Notes: a model not told the origin generated them from the sequence alone. A DNA stretch of 36,623 bases from DATKZH01 sp964475955 (GCA_964475955.1 CAYYZY010000067.1:1-36623), one strand, 5' to 3'; shown: positions 18,972 to 27,382, counted from the stretch's first letter. Numbers and translations are program-made.

Positions 18972-19648
18972 GCCAGGTTGCCGCATTCGTCGAAAAGCTG
19001 GGGCCCGACGTCGTCGCGCGGACCCACGAGCACGTGTTCCTCACGTTCTTCGCCATGCTGATCGCCACGGCGATCGCCTTGCCGCTCGGGATATTCTTGG
19101 CGAGGTGCCGGGCGGGCGCGGTCGTGGGCGCGGTGATGGGGCTGGCGGCCGTGATTCAGACCGTCCCCAGCCTGGCCCTGATCGCCTTCATCGTCTTGCT
19201 GTTCGCCTTGGCGCACCTTCAGACGATCGGGGTGGTTCCCGCCCTGACCGCCCTGGTGCTCTACGCCCTGCTGCCGATCCTGCGCAACACCTATACCGGC
19301 ATACGCCAGGTGGACCCGGCCGTGATCGAAGTGGCCACCGGGATGGGAATGAAGCCGCTGCAAATCCTCTTCTCCGTGGAATTGCCCCTTTCCCTGCCCG
19401 TGATCATGGCGGGCATCCGGATCGCCACGGTGTGGACGATCGGCGTGGCCACGCTCTGCACACTGATCGGCGCCGGCGGGCTGGGCGACCTGATTATGCG
19501 GGGGCTCCGCAGCATCCAAATGGACTACCTCGTCGCGGGGACCCTCCCGGCCGCCGTCCTGGCCATCCTCTTCGACTGGGCGCTGGGGCGGCTGGAACGC
19601 CGGCTCACGCCGGCGGGCGTTCGCGATCAGGCCGAGCACCGCAGATAG
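18968..19648 (+). CDS. opuCB: Betaine-type ABC transporter permease
   Basis: A 226-residue inner-membrane permease with about five or six hydrophobic segments. The typical OpuCB/ProW loop is present: QTVPSLALIAF, ALLPILRNTYTGI, then VIEVATGMGM before the EAA-type helix and IGAGGLGDLIMRGL. ATG 18968 overlaps the ATPase stop (ATGA) after an AGGA ribosome binding site. It forms the translocation pore for the importer together with the neighbouring ATPase and binding protein. Confidence 0.92.
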   Translation: MSQVAAFVEKLGPDVVARTHEHVFLTFFAMLIATAIALPLGIFLARCRAGAVVGAVMGLAAVIQTVPSLALIAFIVLLFALAHLQTIGVVPALTALVLYALLPILRNTYTGIRQVDPAVIEVATGMGMKPLQILFSVELPLSLPVIMAGIRIATVWTIGVATLCTLIGAGGLGDLIMRGLRSIQMDYLVAGTLPAAVLAILFDWALGRLERRLTPAGVRDQAEHRR

Positions 19649-19700
19649 AACGGCCGCATACGGCAGGCGGAAAAGGCGACTCACGCGAGCCGGAGTGACC

Positions 19701-20636
19701 ATGTCCCTGCGATACCGTTTGGTGATCCTCTTCTGCGGCTTGGCCGCCGTGGCGGCCCTGCTCCTCCTATTCCGTCCGGCGTACGAGATGCGCGTCGCTT
19801 TCGACGCCGAGTTCCACACGCGGCCCGACGGGTACAAGGGGCTGTGCCGCCACTATGGTTTCGAGTTCCCCGGGGAGCCCCGCCAGATGGACCCCGGGCT
19901 CATGTACCGCGTGCTGGCCGACGGCGCGGTCGACGTGATCGACGCCTACGCCACCGACGGCCGCATCGAGGCGTACGACCTCTTCATCCTGGAAGACGAC
20001 CGCCACTACTTCCCCCCCTACTACGCCGCCCCGCTCGTGCGCAAGAGCACGCTCGAGAAACACCCGGAAATCGAAAGCGTCCTGTCGCGACTCGCCGGCA
20101 AGCTCCCCGACGAAACGATGCGGCGGCTGAACTACCAGGTCGACGGCGAGGGCAGGAAGGCGTCGGACGTCGCCCGCGAGTTCCTCGTCGCCGAGGACCT
20201 CCTGGCCCGCGATGCCCAGCCGTCCGACGGCGCGGCCGGCTCGATCGCCGTCGGCGGCAAGCAGTTCACGGAGCAGGAGATCCTGGGCGAAATCCTGGCC
20301 ACCTCGATCGAATGCCGGACCCGGCTCCGGGTCGACCGCCGGCTCAACCTGGGCGGCACTATGATCTGTTTTCAGGCGCTGCGGGCGGGCGACCTCGATC
20401 TGTACGTCGAGTACACCGGCACCGGGCTGGTGAGCATCCTCAAGCGCGAAGTCATTTCCGACCCGGACGAGAGTTTCCGCGTCGTCCGGCGCGCCTTCGA
20501 CCGGGAGTACGGCCTGGTCTGGCTGGCTCCGTTCGGCTTCAACAACACGTACACGTTGACCATGCGAGGCAGGCAGGCCCGGGAGCTGGGCATCCGCACG
20601 ATCTCCGATCTGGCCGACCACGTGCGGGGAAGTTGA
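19701..20636 (+). CDS. OpuCC/OsmF-like betaine-binding protein with halves in swapped order
   Basis: A 311-residue protein with an uncleaved-looking N-terminal membrane segment (residues about 6-24, no lipobox). Residues 33-165 match the part that normally ends OpuCC/OsmF proteins (AFDAEFHTRPDGY, DPGLMYRVLADGAVDVIDAY, YFPPYYAAPLVR, LNYQVDGEG). Residues 182-308 match the part that normally begins them (IAVGGKQFTEQEILGE, LNLGGTMICFQAL, LYVEYTGTGLV, GFNNTYTLTMRGRQA). The order is thus circularly permuted with respect to the family. The total length is near normal, so all of the fold seems present. ATG 19701 is favoured (GGAG 5 nt upstream) over a GTG at 19695. It should capture a quaternary-ammonium or related solute for the adjacent permease. 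Confidence 0.85.
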   Translation: MSLRYRLVILFCGLAAVAALLLLFRPAYEMRVAFDAEFHTRPDGYKGLCRHYGFEFPGEPRQMDPGLMYRVLADGAVDVIDAYATDGRIEAYDLFILEDDRHYFPPYYAAPLVRKSTLEKHPEIESVLSRLAGKLPDETMRRLNYQVDGEGRKASDVAREFLVAEDLLARDAQPSDGAAGSIAVGGKQFTEQEILGEILATSIECRTRLRVDRRLNLGGTMICFQALRAGDLDLYVEYTGTGLVSILKREVISDPDESFRVVRRAFDREYGLVWLAPFGFNNTYTLTMRGRQARELGIRTISDLADHVRGS

Positions 20637-20704
20637 CCGGCGGCGAAGAATACCCTGGGGACCAACGCGAACGACCCCTGTTCCTGGAGAAGGAGATTCG
20701 ACCC

Positions 20705-21472
20705 GTGAAATGGACCCTCGCCTCAGACGTGGACGGCACGCTGACCGGAGACCGGGAGGCCCTGGATCGGCTTACGGCCAGGCTTCGCGAGAAGCGGGAC
20801 GCCGACGAGCTGTACCTGATCGTGTCGACCGGAAGGCGGCTGGAGCAGGTCACGCAGGGCATTTCCGAGGAGGGCCTGCCCGAGCCGGACGCCGTGATCT
20901 GCCAGGTGGGTACCGAGATCTACCTGCCGCCGCTTTCGGAGCAGTCGGCCCCGTTGGAGGCCTGGCGCGACCGTCTCCTGCGCGATTACTCCCGCGACCA
21001 GGCCCTGCTCTTCCTCGCGGGGATCGAGGGCCTGGTGATGCAGCCCGATGAGTACAACACGGAGTTGAAGACGAGCTGCTACCTGGACCAGTGCGCCGAT
21101 CCCGAGAAGGCGGCCCGGATCATCGTCGATCGCGTTCGGCCGCACGCCGACCGGTACCAAGTGGTCTGGTCGAGCGGACGCGACTTGGATATCCTGCCGG
21201 CGGCCTCGGGGAAGGGCAAGGCCATCCGGTTCCTGGTCGGGCACCTGGGTCTCGACGCCCAAAGCGTGGTGGTGGCGGGCGACACGGGCAACGACGCGAC
21301 CATGTTCGTCGAATTCGAGAAGGGGGTCGTCGTCGCCAATGCGCAGCCGGAACTGCTCGATGTGGCGAGAGACTTGAGCGAAGACCGCGCCTACTGCGCA
21401 CGGCGTCCTTACGCCGCCGGCGTGGAAGAAGGACTGGAGCACTACGGGGTGCTGTCCGCCTCGGCAACGTAG
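20705..21472 (+). CDS. HAD-IIB phosphatase, sucrose-phosphate-phosphatase-like
   Basis: A 255-residue HAD-superfamily phosphatase. Motif I is DVDGTLTGD with nucleophile Asp8 and general acid Asp10; motif II is VSTGR; the motif III lysine is in SGKGKAIRFL; motif IV is AGDTGNDATMF. The pattern and length match sucrose-6-phosphate phosphatase and the related mannosylfructose-phosphate and glucosylglycerate-phosphate phosphatases. It would dephosphorylate the sugar-phosphate made by one of the adjacent glycosyltransferases. The GTG start at 20705 is preceded by AAGGAG, 68 nt after the importer genes. The exact sugar cannot be read from sequence. Confidence 0.87.
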   Translation: MKWTLASDVDGTLTGDREALDRLTARLREKRDADELYLIVSTGRRLEQVTQGISEEGLPEPDAVICQVGTEIYLPPLSEQSAPLEAWRDRLLRDYSRDQALLFLAGIEGLVMQPDEYNTELKTSCYLDQCADPEKAARIIVDRVRPHADRYQVVWSSGRDLDILPAASGKGKAIRFLVGHLGLDAQSVVVAGDTGNDATMFVEFEKGVVVANAQPELLDVARDLSEDRAYCARRPYAAGVEEGLEHYGVLSASAT

Positions 21473-21520
21473 TCGCCGCGGCTCGATGACGGAACGATTC
21501 CTCCCAAGGAGTATGAACTC

Positions 21521-24082
21521 ATGCGGTACGATTTTGCCAACGATCCCACGCATCAAGCTTTTGCGAGTTTCGACGCGCCCCACGTGCTGATGATCACCAA
21601 CCACGGCGTGCACCAGTGGGACGTCTCGCCCGGTCTGCCCGACACGGGCGGGCAGAACATGTTCGTGAACATGTTCACCGAAACGCTGGCTTCGCTGGGA
21701 TTCCGCGTGACGATTGCCAACCGCGGCGGCTACCCGCATCCCGACACGGGCGAGAGGCAGCTCGGCCTGCGTTACAAAGACGCACGGCAGCGCATCCTCT
21801 ACCTCGAAGACGACAAGCCCGAATTCATCCGCAAGGAGGACATGGACGCGCAGACGCCCCAGTTGGCCCAGTTCCTCTGGGACTTCCTGGAGAGCCCGGC
21901 CGGCGGCTACGTCGACATGGTCATCTCCCACTATTGGGACGGAGCGAAGGTGGGGGCCCTGGTGCGGCGCAACTTCCGCGACCCGGCTCCGCACATCTGG
22001 GTGCCCCATTCGCTCGGCACGGTGAAGAAGCGGAACATGGCGCCGGAAACGTGGGAGCGACTCCGCGTCGACGAGCGGATCGCGATCGAGAAGGAGCTGA
22101 TCGGGGAGCTCGACGGCGTGGCCGCCACCTCGCCGATGATCCGCCAGGCGCTGGTGGAGGACTACGGCGTGCGGCAGCCGCTGTTTCTTCCGCCCTGCAT
22201 CGATCCGTCCCGATTCCATCCGCGCCAGATCGACGACAAGCACCAGGTCTATTCGCTCGTCGGCCGGCACTGCGGCATGAGCGCCGAGCAGGTGCGCCGG
22301 TGCCGCATCATCACGGAAATCAGCCGCACCGACGCCACGAAGCGCAAAGACCTGCTGATCCGCGCATTCGCCCGGGTGCACGCCAAGCACCCCGACTCGC
22401 TGCTGGTCGTCTCCGTCGATCCTCATGAAGAGAAGCTCCACGGCGAGCTGTGGTCGCTGATCGGCGAGTTGGGCGTCGCCTCGCACGTTGCCGTGGTGGG
22501 GAACGTTTGGGAGTGGCTCCCCGACCTCTACGCCATCACCGACGTGTACTGTTCGCCGTCGGTGATGGAGGGTTTCGGCATGGCGGTTCAGGAGGCGGCG
22601 GCCACCTGCGTGCCGGTCGTCGGCAGCGACCTGATTCCCTTCGTGACCGACTACCTCCTCGACGGCCCCGTGGAGGAGGTGGCCTGCGAGGGGGCCCGGG
22701 CCCCGTTGCGGGTCGGTCGCGGGGGCATCGTCGTCCAGGCCGACGACGAGCTGGGCTTCGCCTGCGCGATCGAGAGGCTTCTCGACCAGGAACAAATGCG
22801 CCGGGAGATGGGCGAGGCCGCGTACCAGATCACCATCCCCTACTTCACTTGGGACGGGATGGTGAAGAAGTTCCTCGAAGGGGCCGAGTTCGGCGAAGTC
22901 GAGCGGACGCGATTCGCGCCCGAAGTCCGGCACCACCTCAACCGCGACACGCTCGCGGCCATCCTTCAAACGGAGAGCTTCGACGACCTTTCCTGCGCCG
23001 ATTTGGAGGGCCTTTTCCGGTCCGAGTCGCAACTGGCCCGGTTCCTGCCCGACGGGGTCTGCCGGGTCGATCCGCGGGACGGCGCCGTGGTGGTGTTCAA
23101 CGCGGCCCGTGCGCGCCGGCCGCACGACAACGCCGAGCCGCCGACGGAGCCGGAGGCCGATGGGTCCAACGACCCGGTCTGCCGCGGCGAGACGACCGGC
23201 GTGATCGACGTCGCGCCGCTCAGCGAAGGCTTCACGTTCATCAACAAGAACCTCTTTCCCGCCGTCTATCCGTTCGAAAACGGCCGGACGCCCCCGGCAT
23301 CCGACCCCCAATCGGAACGCCCCCGAGGAATGCACTTCCTCCAATGGACCTCATCCTACTTCGACCGGGACTGGTACAACATGCCCCAGTCGGACCGGGT
23401 GATCGCCATGAGACGGCTGGCCGCCTTGGAAGGCAAGCTCTTGCTGGACGACTCGGCGGGCTACCCCGTTTCCGGCCAAACCTCCGACGGGCGGTCCACG
23501 CACGGCTACGTGCTCGTGATCAAGAACTTCGGCCGGCTGGTCGGCGGATCGCTCGCGCACGGCCACCAGCAGATCGTCTACTGCAACCAGAAGCCGCGCC
23601 ACTTCGAGCGGAACGAACGGTTCGAACAGGATCGCGGCGAGACCTTCGCCGAGTACATGCTCCGCGAGAACCCCGACGAGCTCGTGGTCAAGGACTACGG
23701 TCCCGCCGTGCTGATGGTGCCCTACTTCATGCGCCGACCCTACAACACGCTCCTCGTGCTGAAGGATCACCGCAAGCGGCACCTTTGCGAATGCTCCGAA
23801 GAGGAGTTGGCGGCCGTGGCCCAGGCATTCGGCGAGGTCACCGGAGCCATCATGGCCCTGATGCCCGCCGTGGGAAAGACGACCGCCTACAACGTGACGC
23901 TGTCGAACGGGCCGGGGGCCGGGCTGTACTGCGAGTTCCTGCCGTACACGCAGGAGACCGGCGGCTTCGAGCACCTGGGGCTGTGGGTGTGCCAGGACAA
24001 CCCCGATCGCGCGGCGCCCCAGCTTCGCCAATTGCTGGCCACCGCTTCCGACCCCTCCGAAGCAACGCACGACGTTCGATAG
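21521..24082 (+). CDS. Fusion of GT4 glycosyltransferase and GalT-like nucleotidyltransferase
   Basis: An 853-residue two-domain protein. Residues about 20-470 are a GT-B glycosyltransferase (GT4) with the SPS-like PDTGGQ motif near residue 40, VPHSLG, and the EGFGMAVQEA donor-site motif. A variable linker (about 480-560, with an acidic stretch) leads to residues about 565-845, resembling galactose-1-phosphate uridylyltransferase and its HIT-fold relatives: NKNLFPAVYPFE, then the His680-Gly-His682-Gln-Gln684 active-site motif in SLAHGHQQI, and a C-terminal half ending YCEFLPYTQETGGFE. The first part would make a glycoside phosphate; the second could supply or recycle the activated sugar. ATG 21521 has AAGGAG 9 nt upstream. 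It closes the operon 48 nt after the phosphatase. Confidence 0.85.
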   Translation: MRYDFANDPTHQAFASFDAPHVLMITNHGVHQWDVSPGLPDTGGQNMFVNMFTETLASLGFRVTIANRGGYPHPDTGERQLGLRYKDARQRILYLEDDKPEFIRKEDMDAQTPQLAQFLWDFLESPAGGYVDMVISHYWDGAKVGALVRRNFRDPAPHIWVPHSLGTVKKRNMAPETWERLRVDERIAIEKELIGELDGVAATSPMIRQALVEDYGVRQPLFLPPCIDPSRFHPRQIDDKHQVYSLVGRHCGMSAEQVRRCRIITEISRTDATKRKDLLIRAFARVHAKHPDSLLVVSVDPHEEKLHGELWSLIGELGVASHVAVVGNVWEWLPDLYAITDVYCSPSVMEGFGMAVQEAAATCVPVVGSDLIPFVTDYLLDGPVEEVACEGARAPLRVGRGGIVVQADDELGFACAIERLLDQEQMRREMGEAAYQITIPYFTWDGMVKKFLEGAEFGEVERTRFAPEVRHHLNRDTLAAILQTESFDDLSCADLEGLFRSESQLARFLPDGVCRVDPRDGAVVVFNAARARRPHDNAEPPTEPEADGSNDPVCRGETTGVIDVAPLSEGFTFINKNLFPAVYPFENGRTPPASDPQSERPRGMHFLQWTSSYFDRDWYNMPQSDRVIAMRRLAALEGKLLLDDSAGYPVSGQTSDGRSTHGYVLVIKNFGRLVGGSLAHGHQQIVYCNQKPRHFERNERFEQDRGETFAEYMLRENPDELVVKDYGPAVLMVPYFMRRPYNTLLVLKDHRKRHLCECSEEELAAVAQAFGEVTGAIMALMPAVGKTTAYNVTLSNGPGAGLYCEFLPYTQETGGFEHLGLWVCQDNPDRAAPQLRQLLATASDPSEATHDVR

Positions 24083-24147
24083 GCTCGCCCAACGGCTGGT
24101 CCGCGCGTTCCCGACAGACCGATACCCCCCTCTGGGGGAGCGCAAGG

Positions 24148-24175
24148 TTGACGCCCAGGGAATATTGCATAAAAT
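24148..24175 (+). promoter_or_regulatory. Sigma70-type promoter of the second glycosyltransferase
   Basis: TTGACG (24148-24153) and TAAAAT (24170-24175) are separated by 16 nt. It lies just after the end of the large operon and faces the glycosyltransferase at 24807, so that gene can be transcribed independently. Confidence 0.6.
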
Positions 24176-24464
24176 GCGGCTACACGAAGGATCTTGTGGC
24201 TGCCCCTTGGGCAATGCTTAACCCTCGGGCCCAACCGACACGCGTGCGAACCGGAGGAGCAAGGCGCTCGCGATCCGATGCCATGGTTGCCTGGCCATTC
24301 TTGGGATCTTCCGGGGCAGACCCCCGAACGCCCGTTGAAGGACGGGCGGCTCCCGCAATTCTCTCTCGCACGGGAGCTGCGAAGGCCCCCCGTCGAATGG
24401 GGCGTCTTTTCGGCGCGGATCGGCGCCGGTGGCGGGCCGGTGCCGTTGCGGGGCTCGGCTCTTA

Positions 24465-24594
24465 CCCGCATTTCTCACCAGCCGGGGAGACTGAACGACA
24501 CGGCGTCCACACCAACCCGAAGCGCAAGCGAGGCGAAGTCCAGGCCAGTGCCTCGCTTGCGCTTCGGGTTGGTGTGGCTGGTGAGAAATGCGGG
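24465..24594. repeat. 130-bp palindromic repeat element, copy 1
   Basis: Terminal inverted repeats CCCGCATTTCTCACCA (24465-24480) and its exact complement (24579-24594) enclose a second, 27-bp perfect inverted repeat (24508-24534 with 24550-24576) around a 15-nt loop. The tetranucleotide CTTA occurs directly on both sides (24461-24464, 24595-24598), like a short target-site duplication. A related element lies at 28925-29053. It encodes no protein and looks like a MITE- or REP-like dispersed repeat able to form a long hairpin. Confidence 0.85.
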
Positions 24595-24806
24595 CTTACG
24601 GGACACGGGAGTCCGGCCGCCGAAGCTGCCGCGGCCGACTCGTGCGAACGCGGTCGGCAAGCGCAGCGGGCGCTGGTCGTCGAGCGGGAATGACCGCTCA
24701 GGGGCAGTGCGCAAGTTGAGAAGGAAACGCCAGGGAGCCGGCCGCGCACTTTGGGCGCGCGGGAAGCGGCGATCTCGGTAGGACAGAAGTCGAAAGGAGG
24801 CACGTC

Positions 24807-26162
24807 ATGCCGGCCAAGCGAAAAGAACGGGTCATGATGATTTCGACCCATGGGTACGTATCGGCGCTCCCCGAGTTCGGGAAGCCCGACACGGGCGGGC
24901 AGGTGGTCTACGTTCTCGAGCTTTCCAAGTGCCTGGCACGCATGGGCTACCAGGTCGACGTTCTGACGCGTCGTTTCGAGGGCCAGCGGGCGTCGGAGCA
25001 GGTGGCGCCCGGCGTTCGCATTTTGCGGTTCCCCTGCGGCGGGCGGAACTTCATCCCGAAAGAGCGGCTCTACCAGCACATTCCCGCGTGGGTCACCAAC
25101 GCGGTCCGCTTCATCGAGGCGAAAGGACTCGAGTACGCGTTCATCGACAGCCATTATTGGGACGCCGGGTTGGCCGGGCAGGCGTTGGCCAACCGGTTGG
25201 GTGTGCCCCACGTCCATACGCCCCATTCCATCGGCGCGTGGAAACGGGACAACATGGACGGCGATCCCGAGGAGTTGGAGCGCGTCTACAATTTCCGGCA
25301 TCGCGTCCGCGAAGAGAAGGTGGTTTACGACGAGTGCGACGTGCTGGTGGCGACGACGCCTCAACAGCGCGACGTGCTCGCGGCCAGCGAGTACGACGCC
25401 CCGCGCGAGAAGGTCCGCGTCATCCCGCCCGGCTACGACGACATGCGATTCTTCCCCGTGTCGCTCGCCTCGCGCCAGGCGATCAAGCAGGACCTGGACC
25501 TCCAGGGGCGGATCGTGCTGGCACTGGGGCGCATGGCGAAGAACAAGGGATACGACCTGCTGCTGCGCGCCATGCCGACGGTCTTCAAGCGCATCGACGA
25601 CGTCCGCCTGCTGTTGGCCGTCGGCTCCACCGAACCGAGCGCCGACGAGATCGAGCAGGTCGAGCAGTTGCGGCGCTTGGCGGCGGAGCTGGGCATCCGC
25701 GACCGGGTCCTGTTTCGGGACTACATCCCCGACGAATCGCTCGCCGACTACTATCGGGCGGCCGACGTCTTCGCCCTTTCCAGCCGGTACGAGCCGTTCG
25801 GGATGACGGCCGTCGAGGCGATGGCCTGCGGCACCCCTACCGTGATCACCACCGACGGAGGCCTTTGGGAGCAGGTGACCTGGGGCCTGGAGGCGCTTTT
25901 CGCCGATCCTTTCGACCCCGAGGCATTCGGCCACGCCATCACCACGATCCTCGCCCATCGCCGCGTCGCCGACCAGCTTGCCAAGTTCGGATCGCAAAAG
26001 GCCCGCGCGCGATTCACCTGGAACGGCATCGGCCAGCAGTTGCTGCGCGCCCTGCAAGGCGCGGAACTGCCGGCCCGCCACGTGGCCGACGCGGCCTTGG
26101 AAGCCCCCTCGCCGGCACAGAGCGCGGAGGAGGAGGCCGTGAAGATGGCGGCGTCTCAGTAG
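24807..26162 (+). CDS. GT4 glycosyltransferase, sucrose-phosphate-synthase-like
   Basis: A 451-residue GT-B enzyme. KPDTGGQVVYVLELSKCL, VHTPHSIGAWKR, the phosphate-binding ALGRMAKNKGYDLLLRA and the donor-site SRYEPFGMTAVEAMACGTP match sucrose-phosphate synthase and the close mannosylfructose-phosphate synthase group. It would transfer glucose or mannose from a nucleotide sugar onto a phosphorylated acceptor; the HAD phosphatase at 20705 could finish the product. The start has a near-ideal GAAAGGAGG ribosome binding site. It has its own promoter 630 nt upstream. The last 40 residues are Ala/Glu-rich and not conserved. Hairpin repeats follow the stop. Confidence 0.88.
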   Translation: MPAKRKERVMMISTHGYVSALPEFGKPDTGGQVVYVLELSKCLARMGYQVDVLTRRFEGQRASEQVAPGVRILRFPCGGRNFIPKERLYQHIPAWVTNAVRFIEAKGLEYAFIDSHYWDAGLAGQALANRLGVPHVHTPHSIGAWKRDNMDGDPEELERVYNFRHRVREEKVVYDECDVLVATTPQQRDVLAASEYDAPREKVRVIPPGYDDMRFFPVSLASRQAIKQDLDLQGRIVLALGRMAKNKGYDLLLRAMPTVFKRIDDVRLLLAVGSTEPSADEIEQVEQLRRLAAELGIRDRVLFRDYIPDESLADYYRAADVFALSSRYEPFGMTAVEAMACGTPTVITTDGGLWEQVTWGLEALFADPFDPEAFGHAITTILAHRRVADQLAKFGSQKARARFTWNGIGQQLLRALQGAELPARHVADAALEAPSPAQSAEEEAVKMAASQ

Positions 26163-26168
26163 GCCGAG

Positions 26169-26300
26169 CACGATTCCATCGTGTCCGGCACGTTGGAAAC
26201 GTGCCCCACGGGAAAGGCGTGTCCGGCACGTTGGAAACGTGCCCCACGATAAAGCCGCGCCCGGCACGTTGGAAACGTGCCCCACGGGAAAGGCGCGGCC
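26169..26300. repeat. GGCACG-family hairpin repeats, three direct copies plus one inverted
   Basis: A first, inverted half unit CACGATTCCATCGTG (26169-26183) is the reverse complement of the core at 8316. It is followed by three copies with a 38-bp period beginning at 26187, 26225 and 26263, each with the core GGCACGTTGGAAACGTGCC followed by CCACG. Relative to the 8316 array, the inner stem pair differs on both sides (AT/AT versus TT/AA), so pairing is kept. The array lies between the convergent ends of the glycosyltransferase and the sialidase-like pseudogene. Confidence 0.85.
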
Positions 26301-26318
26301 GTTGCTTCTTGCGAGGTG

Positions 26319-27382
26319 TTACGCGACCCGCACGGCCCGGTTCGGCTTCGTCCAGTGAATGCGGGCGACGAAGACGCTGCCGTCACTCCCATGGCGCTGG
26401 ACGCCCCGGGGCTGCATCCACTCGGCGACGGTCACCCAGGTCTCGTCTTCGCTCACCCCGGTCACCCCGAAGTTGCCGAGCCGGGCCCCGCGCTCGGGCA
26501 CGAGAACCCGCTCCGTCTCGCGGATCACCCGAAGTCGCTCGGTATCCACCTGGGCCATAAACAGCGGGGCTCGATGGCGAAACACGTGGTCGTTGTCGGC
26601 CCCGCGGCGCGTGTAGACCAGGAACAGGCCGTCGCTGTGCGTTACCCAGTGCTGCTGCGTGTTGTAGTTGCCCAGTTCCGAGCCGTCGTCGAACAACCAC
26701 GGTCGGATGGGCTCGAAATGCAGCCCGTCGCGGCCGCGCGCGACGAAACCGCGCCGGTCGTTGCGAATCGTCAGGAAGAACTCGCCGCCGAACCGCGCCA
26801 GCGACGGCTCGCCAGCTTTCGCCACGGGGCCCACCGGTCTTGGGCCGCGTCGCAGACCGAGTACGAGGTGTGCCGCGGCCGCGGTCGTCGCACCTTCCAG
26901 TCGGGTGTGTAGACGACCGTGTGGCCGGTCCCCAAGAGGGTTTTCGTGGCGGCGTGCCAAGCGGGCCAGAAGTCGCTGACGGCCACCGGGCGCTTCTGCC
27001 CGTCGAGGGTCGCAAAGCGCGGCGCAAGAGTCTCGATCTCGCGCGGCTCCGTCCAGGTCCGGCCCAGGTCGTCGGTCCGCAGGCCGTACACGCCCTTGAA
27101 CACGTCGCTCCCTTCGAGGTGCATCGTGTTCATCGTCATCACCACGCGGGGCATTCCTTGTTTGCCGGCCCCCGCGACGATTCCCGCCCGAGGGTGACAC
27201 CAGCATCGCTCGCCGTCGAACAGCCGCGTGGGCACCTGGCGTGAGAGGTCGTAGTCGGGAGGGCCCGACGGACCGGCGGCCGTTGCGGGCCGCTGTTCGG
27301 CACCGCGAGCCCGGCGGCCGAACGTCGCCATCGACACGCCCGCGACGAGTGAGGACTTCAGGAAACTGCGACGCTCGATCAT
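26319..27382 (-). pseudogene. Sialidase/BNR-repeat-like exported protein, frameshifted with internal deletion
   Basis: The N-terminal part starts at 27382 (MIERRSFLKSSLVAGVSMAT, a Tat-like signal, with GGAG just upstream) and runs in one frame through GVYGLRTDDLGRTWTEP, an Asp-box-type sialidase motif, to about 26820. The continuation EPSLARFGGEFFLTIRND ... THSDGLFLVYTRRGADNDH ... RLGNFGVTGVSEDETWV lies in a different frame from about 26820 to the stop at 26319. The two parts join at a short GCGAGCCG-like segment, and what I would expect of the middle of the family (roughly 100 residues) is missing, so this is a deletion rather than a one-base slip. Originally a secreted glycoside-binding or sialidase-like enzyme; now probably inactive. 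A cloning or assembly error is the alternative. Confidence 0.75.

Larger units (their letters stand above)
24083..24806. other. Long intergenic region / leader before the second glycosyltransferase
   Basis: 724 nt without a convincing gene. It starts with a CCCCC TCT GGGGG hairpin (24126-24138, no T-run), then holds a promoter (24148-24175), a 130-bp palindromic element (24465-24594) and a strong GAAAGGAGG ribosome binding site just before 24807. If the promoter is used, the transcript has a leader of about 630 nt. Confidence 0.6.

Noticed and set aside
24126..24138. Intrinsic terminator after the large operon
   Set aside because: CCCCC TCT GGGGG can form a hairpin, but no T-run follows, so an intrinsic terminator is not supported.
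26014..26285. Small proteins with HVSNVP-type repeats on the minus strand
   Set aside because: They are translations of the GGCACG hairpin repeats, without ribosome binding sites or conserved non-repeat sequence.
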